A DNA stretch of 64,000 nucleotides from Onchocerca volvulus (Eukaryota > Nematoda > Chromadorea > Rhabditida > Onchocercidae): assembly GCA_000499405.2 (NCBI GenBank), contig HG738138.1, positions 5,950,888 through 6,014,887 of the forward strand, written 5' to 3'. The translations under genes and the position numbers were made by a program. Shown piece by piece: positions 30,906 through 43,735 of this stretch. Numbering within the stretch: position 1 is the first letter of the stretch; every line of letters starts with the position of its first letter. Under the pieces are notes generated by a model. The model was not told the DNA's origin and searched no databases. It saw only the letters and a list, made by a program, of their open reading frames with translations.

Positions 30906-31295
30906 ATTGGTTAACAGGTTACTATAATCGAGTGATCCAGAAAACCTAGTTACTACAGAAATATTGCATATCATTTTCATTTCCTAATCAACCATTAGTT
31001 AAAAGCCAATTAATTAAACCTTATTACTGGTTTTGTTTTCGAATACTTTGACATTTTGTATTATTATGCAAAAAAAATTATTGAAATTAATAGGAAATGT
31101 AAAATAATATTATGAATTAATGTTAAGATATTGTAATGAGAGGGGGAGGCGTGAAAATATTCTACAAACGATCAAATTTTCTGATCAAATTTTTTGATCA
31201 TATCTGAAGAGAAGGAAGTTTTTTAGAAAAAAAGAAGCAGGAAGTAAAAACAAGATGAAAATAACAGTTCGGTGTGCGCACCTTTTCTAATTTCA

Positions 31296-31418
31296 ATGAA
31301 GGATGAGGAGGAGGAGGAGGATTGGGAGCAAATCGAAACAGATAAAAACAGGAGAGAGCCTGTATGCGTGTATCCCTACGAACTGAATTCGGCACTGTCA
31401 TTGGAAAATTGGCATTGA
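31296..31418 (+). CDS. Possible small acidic ORF (40 aa)
   Basis: ATG at 31296 opens a frame starting MKDEEEEEDWEQIETDKNR and ending SALSLENWH before TGA. Its acidic, Trp-containing composition is unlike the random frames around it. No homology is recognised. The glutamate run comes from a GAG repeat, which could make a non-coding sequence look coding. Confidence 0.15.
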   Translation: MKDEEEEEDWEQIETDKNRREPVCVYPYELNSALSLENWH

Positions 31419-32232
31419 TATATGTTGGTGATTAGAATTCCAAAAACGGATATTGGAGTAAATTTGTGCAATTCCCGTTCGAATCGTCTCTTTACAACCA
31501 TTTCTAACATTCTCCTCTCTTCACTGCATCTTTCCCGTTACAATTTTGGCAGATATCCTCCTTATGCTTCTTTAATTCCGGTCAATTTGCTCCTCATTTG
31601 CCGTTCTTATCGATAGATCAAACAAAGTCGAAAAATTTGCATTTTCCACAAAATCATCATACCAACCAATCAATAATTTTGTTTTAACTGATACTCCTAA
31701 CGGATCGCTCTTTTTAAATTATTAACATGATACATTGACATTGATTCTCATTATATATTTCAGCAATAGAAATAAAATCAGTAAAAGTTTTTATTTGATT
31801 TAGAACAGTTACATCTAATTTCAATTTACATTCCTAAATAAATATAAGGATTTGCAATTGAGCTTTGCAGCATCACATGTTGGCATCATTAATGGAAAGT
31901 GTTATCAAAATGTAGTCGGTACCGTATGATAAATGATAAATTAATTTAAGGAATTAATATAAATCAAAATCTTTGATTGAAAGTTCAAAGTAAAGAATTA
32001 ACGAAAGAAGTCGGGTTGATTGCTAAGATTCTGTAATAGATTGTCTGGTTAAAATTTGAGTAAAGCATCTTTCTACTACGATAGTGGAGAATAAGAACAA
32101 AATGCAGCAAGACCAAAAAGAAGAACTGATACGATTCTCGATATATAATGCATGGAACAGTTAATGAAGACTTAAGTAACATTGATTTTGCTATCCATTA
32201 ATAAGTGAAAACGTACCAAAACAAAAAACGAC

Positions 32233-32333
32233 AAATTTCCGGATTATAAAGACGGTCTGTTTTGGAAATTTCGGGATTATAAAGATGTTCCGTTTGGTCA
32301 AATTTCCGAATTATAAAGAAGGTTTGCTTGATC
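32233..32333. repeat. Minisatellite, three copies of 33-34 bp
   Basis: Copies start at 32233 (33 bp), 32266 (34 bp) and 32300 (34 bp). Each begins AAATTTC followed by C/G, G, G/A, then ATTATAAAGA, and ends in a T/G-rich variable part. Confidence 0.9.
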
Positions 32334-34438
32334 AGTATATATAATGCAAACAGAAATTTGGTAACAGTTCAATTTTTCTATTACTAAACATGATTATTAA
32401 GGGGGTTAATGTGTATAGAAGAATCCGGAAGAAAAAAAACGCACACTTCCAATTCTACGAGTAAAAAAGTCGTTGAAATTAATTTCATCATTTGCAAAAA
32501 AGGAAAAAAAAAAGAAAAAAACAAATTAAAAGAAATGAAGCACTACTGACCCGCCCAGAGGTTGTATTCGGAAACAGAAAGACACTAGTCAATTCAATTA
32601 ATATATAAATATTTTTAAGACGATGGGGAGGGGCAAAAATAAGATAATTTATGGAAATTCCATTAATGGGAACAGGATATCATCAACTTATGCACAAATT
32701 TGAGCATATCAACAAATAACAATTGAGAAAAAAGGGAAAAAAAACATGAAAAAAACGTCTGAAAAATTGAAAACTGAGTCGCTTTTGTTTTTTGAAAATG
32801 AAAAATTCCCTTTCTTTTTTTAAAGGATCTCAGCAAATAGCCGAATAAAAGGACTCAAAGAACCGGCTCCAAATGATGTTCATTAAAAGGAAACAAGCGG
32901 ATACTAATAGAACGAACAGCTGTATATCCATTAATGTTCCACCGATCTTTTCCTAATTTTTCCTCTCACACAATCCAGCTTGAATGGCCGTTCAGTTATA
33001 GAAGATGCCGGAGAGGGATGGAAATATTTTCAGTAGCTTTAACCGTAGGAAAGCACTAAACAAGTGTTAAGTAAATATTGCAACAGAAAATTGTCATAAA
33101 TTAGCCGATTAATTAACTGATACATGAAGTAAACATCTTGATCTTATTTTGAGAACAATTCAGTACAGTCAAATTCCAACAAAACGATGCAATCTATCGA
33201 ATAATTCTAGTGAATAATTACACTTTTTACCTTTCTCATCACAAATAAAACTGTATCAAACATTTTTGAAGTTTGAAAAAAAAAAAATTGTTGCAATTCC
33301 GAAGTTTCCGGAATTTGCATGCGAAAGAGCTCACGCCAACTGCTGTGAGATGAGTCGGGAAAACAAACATAAATTTGAGACTAAGTAAACAGGGGACAAA
33401 TCCCGGCTTATTTATTATATATACGTTAAAAGATCCGCCAACATAGATTGGCTCGTGACTATCAGAATACAGCACATTTATGGACTTCGAAAGAGTATAA
33501 TAGAAAAAACTGCTATTGATACTATTGAAAAAAAGAAAAAATTACCATTGATTTTAAAATTATCATCATTGATTTGCATATCTAAAAGCTTTTTGAACTG
33601 TACGAATACCATTAAATGAGAAATGTTGATCTTCAGGAAAATTTCTGAAAATTCAGAAGCTTAATTTCAAAAAGCCATTATTCTGCAAAATCCGCTGACT
33701 TCCAGACTTTTTTTTTTCAAGTTTTCGGAGCGTAAGCAGCACTTTATTCTTTGACCATTTTTTCACTGCATTTTCGCATTTTCAGAAGAGCAGAAGTTTT
33801 AAAGAATATGTTTGTGTTGCTATTTGGTGTTCCTTTTTGAGTCTGTAGATTTTTTCTTACGGGACGAGATGTACATCAGCTAGGATTTTTTTTTTTTTTT
33901 TCCAAAAAATCGCTGCTATTTACTTATAACAAACGAACACTTTGTATACCATTTCTCAAAATAGAATTCTTAGATATGAGCTGTCCCATTAAATTAAAAT
34001 GGATTTGATGTGACGAAGCGTTCTTTAATTTTATCTAGAACTGGTGGAAGAACTACTGAATGGTTTAATCTATTAAACGAATATTTCCCAAAAAAGTCTG
34101 GAAATTTCCGCCAACTTCATAAATTTCAATATAGAATCCAGGAAACTTCTGGATTGCGGCAGATATTAAAACTTGTTTGTTTATTTGTTCCCTATGCTGA
34201 GTACTTGGAACTGATTTATTAAAAGGTTTAATAACCTTGAACAAAAAAATGTTTATTTGCACCATAAATTGCAAAAGACTTTAAAAAAAAATTTAATTTC
34301 TTAGAATTTCACCGATGAATTTTCCTTTAAATCTATTTTGATCACATAAAATTAGCCCTAAGATTGAAGTGATTGTGTATCTGTATCTCTTTGAAGCCAC
34401 TAGACCATATTAAAATGAATGTTTATCAGTATTCTAAA

Positions 34439-34806
34439 TTATGCTAACTCTTCATTTCTTGAGTACAACTGCTGATCAGTTAATTTGAAGGCAGTTTTGG
34501 TAAAGTGCCCTTTGCTACCCTTTAATCTTCCGCAGATTGAAAAAGTGAATTGGTTGGCTGGATGTCCTACTTGTTCTGAGAGAATGGAACAACAATCAGT
34601 TGTTGAAGTTGAAAAATTCATACGTTGCAATGTCTTTTTCAGAACTTCATCGTTTTTATCATCTGTTCCACACATTAGAACGTGTTTTACAAGTTTATTG
34701 ACATCATTTCATTCGTAGCGTGTAATGATTTCTCGAATCCTTGAGAATGGAATACTTTATGACTCCATGCTAATAAAACTGGAGCATAGAAAACAGTTTT
34801 GGGAAT
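34439..34806 (-). pseudogene. Coding-like relic with one frameshift, function unknown
   Basis: Reading from 34806 after a good acceptor (TTTTTTTGCAG), the frame gives IPKTVFYAPVLLAWSHKVF and then GFEKSLHATNEMM, stopping near 34705. The neighbouring frame takes over at the same place with VNKLVKHVLMCGTDDKNDE and runs to TAA at 34439 (ending QQLYSRNEELA). Together they would make about 120 residues with ordinary protein composition, joined by a single-base shift around 34715-34725. I do not recognise the family. It could be a decayed gene or transposon piece, or two exons if a very short intron were allowed. Confidence 0.3.
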
Positions 34807-35189
34807 CTGCAAAAAAAGTTTTGTCAACCTAATTTAGCTTTTTGAAATACTTTATTAATTTTATTTCATGCAGAGTTTAAGAATGACATGCAATTTTTCT
34901 TGCTGCGAATAATTCGCATGGAATGGCAAAAAATAAACTCACTTGTTATGTTTTCATACCAATTAATTATCCATGAGAACAGATTGCTAGTGCATAATTA
35001 CTGATTGATTAATCAATGATTTTTATCACGGAAGTAGAAAAAATGGTAAAATAATGGAAGAACAAAAACTTAGAGAAGTATTTTAAGACATTAATCATAC
35101 TATTTTCAAATTGTTTAGTTATTAATACGAATCAGTTCACTCTAATCCTTCCTTCTCAATGTGATCGTTACGCTGACGATGCTTTCTCA

Positions 35190-35345
35190 TCCATATAAAT
35201 AAAAACGTGAATGTTCGTTGTGGCTTTTAACACAACGTTGCAAGTTCTTCACCGATTGCTTTATAATTTTGAAACAACGTTACATTCGAGTAAACACGTT
35301 TCCATATAGAATATCTACTTTTTACCTCTCCATAAAGATAAACAT
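35190..35345 (+). mobile_element. Helitron 5'-end relic B
   Basis: Starts TCCATATAAATAAAAACG after an A, continues GTTGCAAGTTCTTCACCGAT, then the family's CAACGTT...CATTCGAGTAAACACG box and an ATATCTACTTTTTACCTC end. The same order is seen in copies C, D and E. No coding sequence is attached. Confidence 0.7.
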
Positions 35346-35938
35346 GTTTACCGCCAAAAAGCCCCGATTAATAAATAAATTCATAGTTGCTTTCTAATTT
35401 ATTTTTGCTGTAGTGAATGCTGCTTACTAAAAACTCATTAAGTACCAGAAAAAGAAGAAAAATGATTCGATAAATTAAAATTTACTTTTCATGACTGAAT
35501 GGTGCTAAATGTGTTTTACATTTTGCCCTGTAGAATCAGTTTTTTCTTTTTCAAAGAGTCAAAATTTCTGGAAATTCCTATGAAAATCAGTTATTCTTTG
35601 GTAATGTTCCATATTTGCCCATGAATTAACATCCTATTCAAAATTTATGAGAAACGTTTGAATTATTAAACCAATTTCTACTTTCATTGCTGCAGCTCTC
35701 AGTAATTTAATTTTCTCCTAAAAATTTAAAATGCTGCTTTCATCAACAATATCTGCATACCAAATATTTTACTACTACTATTATTATTGTTATATTCTTC
35801 TTGCTTTCACTTCGAAATAAGCAAAAAAAATTTTCATTTTCTTACTTACATTTCGATACAATCAAAAAATTTTTCATGCTATCCAACCTGTTATTTGGGT
35901 AACTCAGTATCAGAAAATGGAAATGTTGTCAATACTTG

Positions 35939-35963
35939 AAAAAAAAAAAAAAAAAAAAAAAAA
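35939..35963. repeat. 25-nt poly(A) tract
   Basis: Uninterrupted A run in the gene-poor region. Confidence 0.9.
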
Positions 35964-36645
35964 CGAAAATTAAATTGTATAAAATGTCACTTGAGCTTTT
36001 TTTTTTCTTTCGTACAATACTTGTACATCGCTTTTCTTTCAAAGAGCTCTTAGGAGAGTTTTTGAAATTATAATGGGTCATTACTATTTAGAATAGTTTA
36101 ATCAAACTTCACTGAAAACAAAAAAGCTTTCAGATAAGTATACTACCTAAAAATTTTCTTTCCATTGTTAATATGCTACAGAACTCTGATCATTCTAATA
36201 TTAAAAATCCTCTGAGATTTTTCATGATTTTTAGTCAAAGAAAAATTTGAATTCCTGAAAAATACCTTCTACATTTTATTCTCCATGAAGTTCAGTTTCT
36301 ATTCAATTTCTTGATTTTAATTTATTTTATTATTTGATACGCTTGTTATCATTGGAGTATTCAAGTAAAAAATTACATTTTGTCGCAAGTTACTTTATTT
36401 TGTTTTCAAATTTTTCCCATCATAAAATCGCAAGCAAAATTTTTTGAAATATGTTCCAATTATTATTTCAAAAATGTTTACATGTAACCAAACTTCCAAT
36501 CATGTATGAAAACATTTATATTTAGGACAACTTTTTGGAATCCTTTTTACTTGAAAAAAATTAATTACGGTTTTGAAGATCGAAGTACTTATAAAAATTG
36601 ACTGCCTATGATTTTATTCTATTATTACAAAATTGTTCCTTGCAG

Positions 36646-37349
36646 CACAATGAATTGTGTGCAGAAAATTTTAGAAACCGCAAGATTGCCCGCACGGGGA
36701 CAAAAAAGTATGTCTTTGAAAAACTTTGGTATTAAAATTGGGTAAATATGAGGAGATGGTCATAATATTGGAAAAATTATTCGTTTAAATTATTTATCTT
36801 CATCTGATTTTTTTATTTGTTTTTCTAAAATAGTTTCTTCCGGCGCGTCTTAAGCACTTTGCAGAACATTTGTAGTTAATAACTCCAATTTTGAAAAAAT
36901 GCCTTCCATCGTAAAATTCATTTATCTTCCTTTGGTGCAAATCAAAAATTTCTTCCAAATGTTGGAGTTTATGGTAATAATCTATTCTGCTTATAAACGA
37001 ATAAACGTTCTCTTATTTATTTCGGCTAGTGAAAATAGTTAAACTTGTATGAATATACTGAGAAAACAGAATTAGGCTAGAGAAAATGGCTAAAGCAAAG
37101 ATAAAGTGAACTGCTTGTGTTCCGAAAACTTTAAAAAACAACATCTATGTCAGTGCAAAAACATCGTCAACGGTGAATCGTCCCCGATCTCACCAAACTC
37201 GAAAGATTTCAGCAAATAGGTCAGCCATGTCAATCAGGAAAAGTATTTGTAGTAGGAAATTACTAGACAGTTATATGATAGATTGTCATATTGAAAAAGA
37301 AATTCCAAAAATGGAAGTGATGACTTTGTCAAAACTGGAAAAACTTTGA
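36646..37349 (+). CDS. Candidate two-exon piece of an unrecognised gene
   Basis: Segment 1 (36646-36707) lies between CCTTGCAG and AA|GTATGT and reads HNELCAENFRNRKIARTG. Segment 2 (37154-37349) follows ATGTCAG and reads AKTSSTVNRPRSHQTRKISA, then ICSRKLLDSYMIDCH, ending MTLSKLEKL and TGA. The phases match (2 then 1), giving 85 residues without an initiating Met, so an upstream exon would be needed. Segment 2 also sits inside a longer open frame (37110-37349) that begins just after ATG-GCT-AAA...-TGA at 37086. Composition is basic and protein-like, unlike nearby noise. No family recognised. Confidence 0.3.
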
Positions 37350-40096
37350 ATTAGTGCAGTTTGTAACTGTTTTTTTCTTTATATTCCTGTGTGCATATTT
37401 CTGTTTTGTCTGTATATGTAAGAAGAATGAATGCATATAATTAGGTGCTCTGTCTCCTTGAGAAATTGAAAAATTCGAGTTTCCGTCAAATTAATTATCT
37501 CAAAGATACTAGTATAGAATCCTTGTTTAAAAATTCCGTGAAGATTTTGCACTTCAAAGTATCATCTTTTTTTTTCCTCTAAAACAGCTATTTTCAGAAA
37601 TACAGCATTATTTTTTCATCATTGATTAGTAAACAGGAAAGTAGATTCAAAGTTATCTTTATTCTATTTTTCTTTTTTTTTTTCTTTTTTTTTTTCATTT
37701 GAAAGTGAAATGAAGCTCTCGCACAAATTAATTGCAAAGTCAAGCAAAATTGGATTTTCATGCTTAGAATTCTATAATTTATGATCTAATATTTATTTGC
37801 ACCTTAAATTTGCTTCATTTCAGTTCCTCTTCTCACAGATCGTCTTTTTTTGAAGTTAATTAATAAAACTTTTGAGCACTTTTCGTCAGAAAAAAAAAAA
37901 AAAAAGAAAAAATTTCAATTACCTGTACAATTGCTCAAAATATATGAGGAAGATACATTGGATTTGTTTTTTTATCGAATTGAATTTTTAACAGAAAATT
38001 CCTAATGAATCGATAACTTCAAAAAATTGATCTTGTTTTGCATAAATGGGCGCTTTATTTGTTTAATTTCAATAGCGAAAAATTACATGCAGCTAAAATC
38101 CTTTTTTTCTTTTGCACTTACCACAAAATGGAATAAGGATTCAGGAGAATAGATTAGAAAGGCCAATATTTTTCAAAGTCCTTCGGAGTACAAATATCAA
38201 ATATCGAACAGAATCCTTAAAGATACTTTTTTTCCTTTTGAATATGACTCTTACCTTTTTCCTAACTTTGAACAATACTAGAATTCTATTTCTATTCAAT
38301 AAAATTTGAATTCTTTCGAGTAACTAATTATTTGCAATTGAGAAATTCGCGTGTCTCTGAAACTGATTTTTTTTTTTGCCTAATCTATGATCGACAGAAT
38401 CATGACATAATCAACTTGAGCTAAATTACAATGAAGTTTCTACTTTTAAGACATAAATTAGCAATTGCAAAAAATGCACGTAAGTTTTATTTATTAGCAA
38501 CAAGATGATTCAAAGTAAGAAAATACCATTTACTTATGTATATTTTTAGAACAATCTCAGGCATGGCAATCCCTCAAAATGTTGCCTGCTCTACTTATTC
38601 CTTATGGTTCCTTTCATTTCAGCATGTTTTTATGTCATTTTAATTTAATTGTTATCAAGTACTAATTTTATTTTAATGTAGTTTAATTGTAGCCTTTCAC
38701 ATTTCATATTTACCTTGAAGATATCTTTCATTTAGTAGTCGCCAAATTTCTGAAATATCTCAGAGCAAATATTTGAAATAACTCTTCAATTTTGTGCCAC
38801 ATCGAATTTTGAATGAAAGTAAAGCGTGGTCAAGATTTCGAAAACAAAATTCTAAGCTTGGAGATCGAGGGGCAGATAAAATTTTTAAATTTTCGAGGTC
38901 ATAATAGGTAGTATCTTATGCCGCAATAATTCATAGGAAATTTCAGACATTACCGCAGAATGTTGAAAGGGATTCAACGCTCCAAAATAGCAAAAGCCAG
39001 CGAATTCCGTTATTAATTTCTGGAAATGATTAATCTCTTCAATTGATTTATTAAAATTTAGACATTACATAGAGCTTAGGGAATGCTTAAAAATTTGGGG
39101 TGACTGATAAACTATGAAGACAGCAATGCAGGTTTGATAAAAAATGAGGCAGTTTGCACTATAATTTTAACCAATCGAAATTACTGGACAAAGAAAATAT
39201 GTTCGGTATAATGCCTCAACAAAAACATGATGAAAAGCTAAGTGGTTAAACGGTCCTGATTGTTCTCTGTTTTGACAATATAATGAGAACGTTGATGATT
39301 GTGTTTGATGATGAGAAGACACGAAGAAAATTTTTGAAAATCCAAATTTTTCATTGAATGACGTGATATAGTGTATATCTTCTACTTCACTTTTTTTGAA
39401 GCAGTTTTTCCTAAATAATCTCTTGCTTTTTTCGATTTTTCCAAATTTTGCGTTTAACAGCGGAAGTCCTTTCAGCAGACCCTTCGTTAGAAATTACGGC
39501 AAGCAAACAAGCACAGCCCTTCAAAACGCATTTTGCCAAGCTTGAAATGATTAACTGATGCAAATATCATTCTTGAGAACGTGACGAACTTAAATCAATT
39601 CAACTAAATTGGCTATAAATGAAGGCAGTTTACGGTTTAGACTCGCATATGCGATATAACATGTACTTCTCCTAGCATCAACAACTGGAAATTTTTGATT
39701 GGACCTAATCCTAAAGTGACTAATTTAGAGTTTCGAGAAATCTTTGGGAAGGGATTTGTGAGACGTCGTATTCATCTAAAATCAATTTTGCATTTGATGT
39801 TTACTATGACGTGCAGGTTAAAATTAAGTAAGTTCAATTGCAGTCATATAAATGGAAATGTTCCAACAGTTGTACGTGGAAAACTTAAGCTTCTTAATAA
39901 AAGTTTTTATCTCTAATATTCTGTCTTTTTCTTTCATCTTTTTTTTACAAGCATTAAACATAAAATAAAAAAAAAATGAAGTTCGAAAAAAGAATTATGT
40001 ATTATCAAAAATCGAAGATTGACAATTCTCGAGAGTTTTTTCCGACTTATAATGAGGTGAATGCTCCAATTGAAAGCGATGAAAAAAAATACTATC

Positions 40097-40144
40097 ATTT
40101 AGTAAGATTTTTATATACTTGGAAATATAAAAATCTTACTAAAT
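40097..40144. repeat. Perfect inverted repeat: 20-bp arms, 8-nt loop
   Basis: The arm at 40097-40116 is the exact reverse complement of 40125-40144, separated by ACTTGGAA. Transcribed from either strand it would fold into a long uninterrupted stem. It lies inside a short open frame (39976-40176) that is probably not a gene. Confidence 0.9.
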
Positions 40145-40490
40145 ATTATTCATATGTGAAGTGTGCAAGTGCATAAAAAGTAGATGTCGTATCCAGTGAG
40201 TTCATCATTGTCGCAAGATAAGTGAAATATGTTGCACCCAAACATTTATCTGTTTATGAACCCAAGAAAATAATCGAGTATAAGAGTGAACAAAAATGAT
40301 TATGATACGCAATAGTGATTGTGATTATGATGCGACTTTCATGGCTAATGGTTAAGATGTCGGCCATTTATCGAACTTGAAATATGACTGTTTGAAACAT
40401 GATATTCAGCACTATCAAATATCTCTCTTTCAATATAGAGCATTTTTTCGATTATCCAAGGGCTGAAACAAATTATCTCTATAGAATTTT

Positions 40491-40559
40491 GAAATTTTAA
40501 CACTAGAAACTGATGATATCACGAGAAACTAGAATTTTAACACTAGAAATTTATGATAT
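40491..40559. repeat. Direct duplication, 40-bp period
   Basis: GAAATTTTAACACTAGAAAC at 40491 and AGAATTTTAACACTAGAAAT at 40531, each followed by TGATGATAT or TTATGATAT. Confidence 0.8.
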
Positions 40560-43532
40560 GTTCGATCAATATAAAAATCATTTTTTCTTCATTGTTTGCA
40601 ATAAATACATAATATTTAGCTGCCTTTAATCTTTCTTTTTCTTTTCTTATGATGAAAAGAAACAAAAAATTTCTCTTAGATGTATTTCACTGTCTTTAAA
40701 TGTGCAAACTATCCAACTTTTTAAACTTTCCAATGTCAGTTTTCATATTTGAGAATCTTGTCATTACACCACTTGCGACTACGGCTTCCTCTTGTGCAAT
40801 GGCTAATAGTTGGTCTGAAATATGCCTGAAACTACAAATTAAAAATTAATTCTGATGAGCTGGGAATAGTGTTATTGTTTTTGAACAAGAACAAATATGT
40901 TATCTTCAAATTCCATTACTTCAGAGATGGTTTATTCAGTATTCGTGTTTCGTTTTATTAGAACATGATTTGTTCCTCAAAATAGTAGAAACATTTTTTG
41001 AAAACTATTGTTCATGCTCATAGTACTTTTTTAATCGATAGGTTGTCCAAGTTTGTTAGAATTAGCCAGAAGCATTTTAGGATATATCGGTTTTTCACGT
41101 TATCATACGGTGTGGTAAGTAAGTTTTTGGAACCTTTCGTAATTTTAAGAAAACAAATTAACATTTCATGTTGATCGAAATTTGAAATAGATATCAATTA
41201 CAAATATTATTAATCGACTGTAGGAAGAAATCTCACTTGAATTTTTAAAATTTACATGAATTTGAAATTAAATATGAGAATGAGATTTCAAATAAATTCA
41301 ATTTAAATGATTTAAAATTGAAACTTTGCAAAATTCACAGAAGGCAAAAGATTACTGGTAATAAATTAGACTCTAATATAAACAGTATCTTCATAGAAAA
41401 TGCAAAAGTAAAGCAATGACTGTCAATGGAACAATGTGATTAGAAGTACACTAGGATACATCAAATTATGGTCGAAGATTTTTGCCTTACACTTCAAGTT
41501 AGTTCTGACTGTTTGTTTACAATTTGTCACTGCAATTTTAGGACTCAGATTTGATGACCAAATCAGGGATGAAATAGTTCAGTTTTTATTGTTACTTACT
41601 AATTTGAAGTTAAGAAACTTATCAAGAAATTTATTTTAGTTTATTTCATATTGACTTAACCTACATGAGTTGCCCGTTTCGCTACCAATCATGTAAAAAT
41701 GAACTTTTCAATTTTTTATAGAGTATTGTAGTGCAATGAACATCCGATCAAACACAATTCCAACTTTAATATCCTTTCTGAAATATTACTCATTGCTTCA
41801 CTAATGAGTTTTCCGATGGCTTGAAAATTTGAAAGTTATATATTATTTTCTTGTTCCTATAATTTAAACAAAGCTAATCTATTGAAGCTCAAAAAGAGCG
41901 AAGTAAAGACAAAAATAAGTAATGCACTGCCATTAGTCAATGCACTATCATTAAACATTTAACGTGAATAAACACTAGTCAGTTTTATGAATGAGTATTT
42001 TATGATGAGCATGAAATAAATAAAGACAAATAGATTTGGAACATAATCCATTCCACTTAGAAATACAAAAAATTTAATCATAAATAAATGAACCCAAAAA
42101 TATATTAAAATTGGATTTGCAAAAAGTGCAAATTTTGATTGTCTTAAAAGTAAGGCCAAAAGCTTAGTGACGTACTTGAACGAGGTTACTTTTGAAATTA
42201 TGGATTATTTATGACTTTGATGAAATTTTTAATTTAATTGAAATTCATAACTTAATGAGAAGAGCACTTAAAATTTTCACGTTGCAGATCTGGTCTGCTT
42301 CAGAATTGTTTGCACTGCTGGACTGAAATATCCACCGTAAATTTTTTTTATAAAAACATTTGGAAATGACATGAAGTATTCGGCACCTATCGACGTAGGA
42401 ATTGTAAACTTACTTTTCTAATAATTAAAGTCACTTTTTTCATCTTCATGATAACAATAGCTGATTGTCGGATAAGAAAAATTCTTCATACAAAGCTTTA
42501 TTAATCTTGACATTTTTTCAAAAACTATAGAAAAAGTTTTTAAATCTTATTCCATATGCTTTCTAAAATTTATAATAAGCTTGAAGAATACAGACAGAAA
42601 AGCTTCAAGACCCCTAATTATTGAAAGTAACATGTGAAAATTCTTGCCTTTGTTTTGGTTTCCATGGCTTTACTAACAACATTTGTTGTACTTTCGCATT
42701 CTCCTGTTCATTGCTCGACTTAGTAAGTAGAAGAATGAAGGAAGTCGGAAAATTGTCACTTATTTTCCTCTCTAAATGTTTCACTTTGTAGTATATGCTA
42801 GAAGAAAGTGTTAATAGCAAAATTGGAATAACTGAAGAAAATCAAGTCAAGATAACTATCCGAATAAACTTCTCTTTTCACAAAAGTGTTTGTTTTTACA
42901 AACTAATTCAACTGTTATATTCGATTAGTTTAACATAAACACTTTGTCGTACAGCCTGAATTGTTGTCATTGAAAAGAAAATATTGCTGAATTCCGCTAC
43001 AGGACTTGTGCAATCTTTAATTATGCTGCAATCAGCTTTAGAAATTTTCCAAATCTAAAATATAAAATTCCTGTAACTGCATTACACTTCATTACATCAA
43101 CAATGTCTGAAGCAGTTTTTTCCATTGTTAGAAAATCATACATTGTTTTTTTTTTTTTTTTTCTTTCCTGTCTACCTAATTGTCCTTCGAAATTTTTTCT
43201 CTCAAGTGCATGTGAAATATATTAATTTCATCATAACACTGACTGCGATTAATAACAAAACAGTGTGAATTTGGTTAATAAATGGCTAAAAAGAAACGTA
43301 ACATAGTCTTCAATTACGGAAAGCAGTATCCGTCAGACATGAAATCATATGTTCCTTCCCAGGCAAGCTCAAAACTAGTATTCGAAAGTTGAAAGAAGAA
43401 AAGTTACTTGCAATTCGCTTTTATCGCAAAATTTTGTCTTTCTAATCTAATTAATCGATGCGTTAATCAACTGATTAAGTCTACTATTCATTTCATTTCG
43501 CATCAATCTATTATATTCAATGAATGGTGAAT

Positions 43533-43735
43533 GCAGAAAGTAGGCGTGGTCAGTAAATTCTTCCCGCTCATTTACTGTCACAGATGTGACAAATGAAAAA
43601 AAGTAGGTTTGTCTGTATAAAAACATGCGCTTATTCGGATGTAACATTGTATCAAATTTTGAAAGCAATCGGTGAAGAACTTGGAATGTTGCGTGAAAAG
43701 CCACAGCAGAAGATTTACATTTTTATTCATATAGA
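43533..43735 (-). mobile_element. Helitron 5'-end relic C
   Basis: On the minus strand, starting at 43735 after an A, it reads TCTATATGAATAAAAATG. It then has CCAAGTTCTTCACCGATTGC, the ACATCCGAATAAGCGCATG box, CCTACTTTTTTTCATTTGTC, CACATCTGTGACAG and a CCACGCCTACTTTCTGC end at about 43533. This is the best-preserved non-coding copy and defines about 200 bp of the family's 5' region. The minus-strand open frame 43447-43704 is a by-product of it. Confidence 0.75.

Noticed and set aside
43447..43704. Minus-strand 85-codon open frame
   Set aside because: It is the non-coding 5' region of a Helitron relic (copy C); equivalent regions in copies B, D and E do not keep the frame.
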